A stretch of DNA of 64,000 nt, taken from Pseudomonas sp. Leaf48 (GTDB lineage: Bacteria > Pseudomonadota > Gammaproteobacteria > Pseudomonadales > Pseudomonadaceae). The first letter of the stretch is position 1. Every line of letters starts with the position of its first letter. This document shows, piece after piece, positions 61,805-64,000 of the stretch. The position numbers and the translations under genes were made by a program. The stretch covers positions 131,813 to 195,812 of the forward strand of contig NZ_LMLH01000002.1 in NCBI RefSeq assembly GCF_001421885.1. The letters run 5' to 3'. Below the pieces are notes generated by a model that saw only the letters and a program-made list of their open reading frames with translations, had not been told where the DNA came from and searched no databases.

Positions 61805-63631
61805 ATGGCTGATCATCATCCCGAACGACAAAGCCCCATCGACGCCCACGGCATCATCGGCGACATGCGCAGCGCGGCGCTGGTGAACGACAAGGGCAGC
61901 GTAGACTTTTTCTGCTGGCCGGAATTCGACAGCCCATCGATCTTCTGCTCGCTGCTAGACAGCCCCGACGCGGGTATCTTCCAGCTCTCGCCGGATTTGC
62001 CCGACGCCCGCCGCGAACAGATCTACCTGCCTGACACCAACGTACTGCAAACCCGCTGGCTCAGTGACCAGGCAGTGGTCGAAGTCACCGACCTGCTGCC
62101 CATCGGCGACACCGAGGATAATTTGCCGCTGCTGATGCGCCGCATCCGCGTGGTCAGCGGTCGCGCCACCTTCCACCTGCGTTGCGCGGTGCGCCATGAC
62201 TATGCCCGTGCCCATACCCTTGCGCGCATAGATAATAAAGATGTGATCTTCGAGGCTGCCGGCCAGCCGTCCCTGCGGCTGTGGTCGGATCAGGCGTTGA
62301 GCCTCGACGAAAACGTTGCGCTCGGCCAGTTCACCCTCGAACAAAACCAGACGAGTGAATTCCTGCTCGGCGCCATCGACGATCCACGCTTCAAGGAAGG
62401 CGCTGCCGAACTGTGCCTTGCGCGCACGCTGAAGTTTTGGCGCGACTGGATCGGCCAGTCCAGCTATCGCGGCCGCTGGCGGGAAATGGTCAACCGTTCG
62501 GCGTTGGCCTTGAAGCTGCTGACCTCGCGCAAACACGGGGCCATCCTCGCCGCCGCCACCTTCGGCCTGCCGGAATCCCCCGGTGGAGAGCGCAACTGGG
62601 ACTACCGCTTCACCTGGATCCGCGACGCATCCTTCACCGTGTACGCCTTCATGCGCCTGGGCTTGGTCGAAGAGGCCAACGCATACATGCGCTGGCTGCG
62701 TGGGCGGGTCAGCGATTGCCAGGGCAGGACGAAGAAACTCAACATTTTGTATGCCATCGATGGTCGTCAGGAGCTGCCGGAGATCGAACTCGCGCATCTG
62801 TCCGGCCACGGCGGGGCAAAACCGGTGCGCATCGGCAATCAGGCCTACGAACAGGTCCAGCTCGACATCTTTGGCGAATTGATGGACGCGATTTACCTGG
62901 TCAACAAATACGGCGAAGCCATCTCCCACGAAGGCTGGAAACATACCATGGAGGTCATCGATCAAGTCTGCGAAAGCTGGGAGCAGAAGGACGTCGGCAT
63001 CTGGGAGATGCGCGGCGAACAGTACCATTTCCTGCATTCGCGGCTGATGTGCTGGGTGGCACTGGACCGGGCCATTCGTCTGGCATCCAAACGCTCGTTG
63101 CCCGCGCCGTTCGCTCGTTGGGACCAGACCCGCCAGGCGATCCACGCCGACATCTGGGAAAACTTCTGGAACGAAGAACGCGGGCATTTCGTCCAGCATA
63201 TCGGTGGCGCCGGTCTGGATGGCTCGATGCTCCTGATGCCGCTGGTGCGTTTCGTCAGCGCCCGCGACCCGCGCTGGCTGGCGACCCTCGATGCCATCGA
63301 AAAAAGCCTGGTGCGTGACGGCATGATCTATCGCTACCGCAACGACGACAGCCAGATCGACGGCCTGCCCGGCACCGAAGGCGCCTTCGCCGCCTGTTCA
63401 TTCTGGTACGTCGAATGCCTGGCCCGCGCCGGCCAGATCGACAAGGCCCATCTGGAGTTCGAACAACTGCTGCGCTACGCCAACCCGCTGGGGTTGTACG
63501 CCGAAGAATTCGACAGCCACGCCCGGCACATGGGCAACACACCGCAAGCCCTGACGCATCTGGCGTTGATCAGCGCGGCGTGTTTTCTGGATCGCAAGTT
63601 GAGCGGCGAGAAAAGCTTCTGGCAGCCGTGA
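61805..63631 (+). CDS. GH15 glucoamylase/trehalase-like enzyme
   Basis: A 608-residue cytoplasmic GH15-family enzyme. An N-terminal beta-sandwich domain (about 1-220) precedes the (alpha/alpha)6 barrel. The first barrel block is ERNWDYRFTWIRDASFT. The catalytic acid is Glu401 in GIWEMRGEQYHF and the base Glu525 in GTEGAFAACSFW. Bacterial members hydrolyse alpha-glucosides, including trehalose. No signal peptide is visible. It lies 197 bp after the GH17 gene, whose product acts on beta-glucans, so a direct link is uncertain. The ATG has a GGAG about eleven bases upstream. Confidence 0.87.
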   Translation: MADHHPERQSPIDAHGIIGDMRSAALVNDKGSVDFFCWPEFDSPSIFCSLLDSPDAGIFQLSPDLPDARREQIYLPDTNVLQTRWLSDQAVVEVTDLLPIGDTEDNLPLLMRRIRVVSGRATFHLRCAVRHDYARAHTLARIDNKDVIFEAAGQPSLRLWSDQALSLDENVALGQFTLEQNQTSEFLLGAIDDPRFKEGAAELCLARTLKFWRDWIGQSSYRGRWREMVNRSALALKLLTSRKHGAILAAATFGLPESPGGERNWDYRFTWIRDASFTVYAFMRLGLVEEANAYMRWLRGRVSDCQGRTKKLNILYAIDGRQELPEIELAHLSGHGGAKPVRIGNQAYEQVQLDIFGELMDAIYLVNKYGEAISHEGWKHTMEVIDQVCESWEQKDVGIWEMRGEQYHFLHSRLMCWVALDRAIRLASKRSLPAPFARWDQTRQAIHADIWENFWNEERGHFVQHIGGAGLDGSMLLMPLVRFVSARDPRWLATLDAIEKSLVRDGMIYRYRNDDSQIDGLPGTEGAFAACSFWYVECLARAGQIDKAHLEFEQLLRYANPLGLYAEEFDSHARHMGNTPQALTHLALISAACFLDRKLSGEKSFWQP

Positions 63632-63807
63632 GCGCGTAGTCAATCCGGGTACCACCAATCCACAGATTACAGCCCTGCCCATTTTAAACAAAACCGTCGC
63701 TGAATAGCCGTAAATACCCGGTTGTCAGTCGCAGGTTCCCCACCTAACATCAAAGCTCAACGGGTACAGCGGAGCTGTCCAACAACACCCGAATTCAAGG
63801 AACCAGA

Positions 63808-64000
63808 ATGACCCAACGAATCCATCGCAGCATCGACACCCCGCTTCGCTCCGGTTTAAACCGCGAGCAACTGTGGGACGACCACGACAAGGGCCTGATC
63901 AAATGCTGGGAAGTCGGCCGCCAGCGCGCCGCCCGCTTCCCGGATCTAGCCCGCCAATGCCTCGCCGGCGAACTGCCGGTGCTGGGCTGGAAAGGTGGCG
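63808..64000 (+). CDS. unidentified gene, N-terminal 64 codons only
   Basis: The gene runs off the right edge. The ATG has AAGGA eight bases upstream. The visible part begins MTQRIHRSIDTPLRSG and continues with an acidic-basic stretch (REQLWDDHDKG, LIKCWEVGRQRAARF, ARQCLAGELPVLGWKGG). No signal peptide or known motif appears in these residues. I do not recognise the family; the sequence beyond the edge is needed. Confidence 0.5.
   Translation, partial: MTQRIHRSIDTPLRSGLNREQLWDDHDKGLIKCWEVGRQRAARFPDLARQCLAGELPVLGWKGG

Overview
The window is chromosomal DNA from a fluorescent-group Pseudomonas. The evidence is the high GC content, strong G/C third-position bias, many Pseudomonas-type REP doublets (REPINs) between genes, and gene orders familiar from that genus: the paa phenylacetate cluster, a BqsRS-like two-component operon with PepSY proteins, an EmrAB-like pump, and a RocSA/BvgAS-like phosphorelay. 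I see no tRNA, rRNA, insertion sequence, prophage or CRISPR array. All functions are read from sequence motifs and gene context; no database search was possible.

Left part (1-17.5 kb): a beta-oxidation pair (partial FadB-like protein and thiolase, minus strand); a small membrane protein and a two-domain cytochrome c; an NhaC-family antiporter; a TlpQ-like chemoreceptor; an MHS-family transporter with a large soluble insert; a BqsS/BqsR-like kinase and regulator preceded by two PepSY proteins and a candidate BqsR box; then a patatin-like protein, QueD, a CodA-like deaminase, a DapF-like protein without its catalytic cysteines, and a YbjJ-like MFS protein.

Central catabolic region (17.7-41 kb): phenylethylamine oxidase TynA and its AraC-type regulator FeaR lead into a full phenylacetyl-CoA pathway. 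Its parts are paaX and paaY (minus), paaFGHIJK, paaABCDE, a DUF485 protein with a PaaL-like symporter, and paaZ. Phenylethylamine is oxidised to phenylacetaldehyde; the aldehyde dehydrogenase giving phenylacetate is not in the window. PaaK makes phenylacetyl-CoA, PaaABCE(D) epoxidises the ring, PaaG isomerises the epoxide to the oxepin, PaaZ opens the ring, and PaaJ, PaaF and PaaH finish beta-oxidation. GTATCAC/GTATCGC boxes recur in the paaY-paaF gap and at the paaA promoter and are the best candidates for PaaX operators. A fivefold 71-bp tandem repeat lies inside a long inverted-repeat element between the paaK and paaA operons. The region ends with a truncated LuxR-type gene, a probable enoyl-CoA isomerase and a thiolase.

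Right part (41-64 kb): an EmrAB-like efflux pair; a cyclic-nucleotide-gated MscS-type channel; hotdog thioesterases; a BvgS-type hybrid kinase (two periplasmic binding domains, receiver, Hpt) with its LuxR-type regulator and a degenerate stand-alone receiver; an MgtC-like protein; several small proteins and lipoproteins; an epoxide-hydrolase-like enzyme; a YjcH-ActP acetate permease pair paralogous to the DUF485-symporter pair in the paa region; a glycine-betaine-type binding protein; GH17 and GH15 carbohydrate enzymes; and a gene cut by the right edge that I could not identify.

I found no clearly new multi-gene system. The most informative signals are regulatory (PaaX boxes, BqsR box), structural DNA (nested minisatellite, three REP families) and enzymes whose active-site residues differ from their family.
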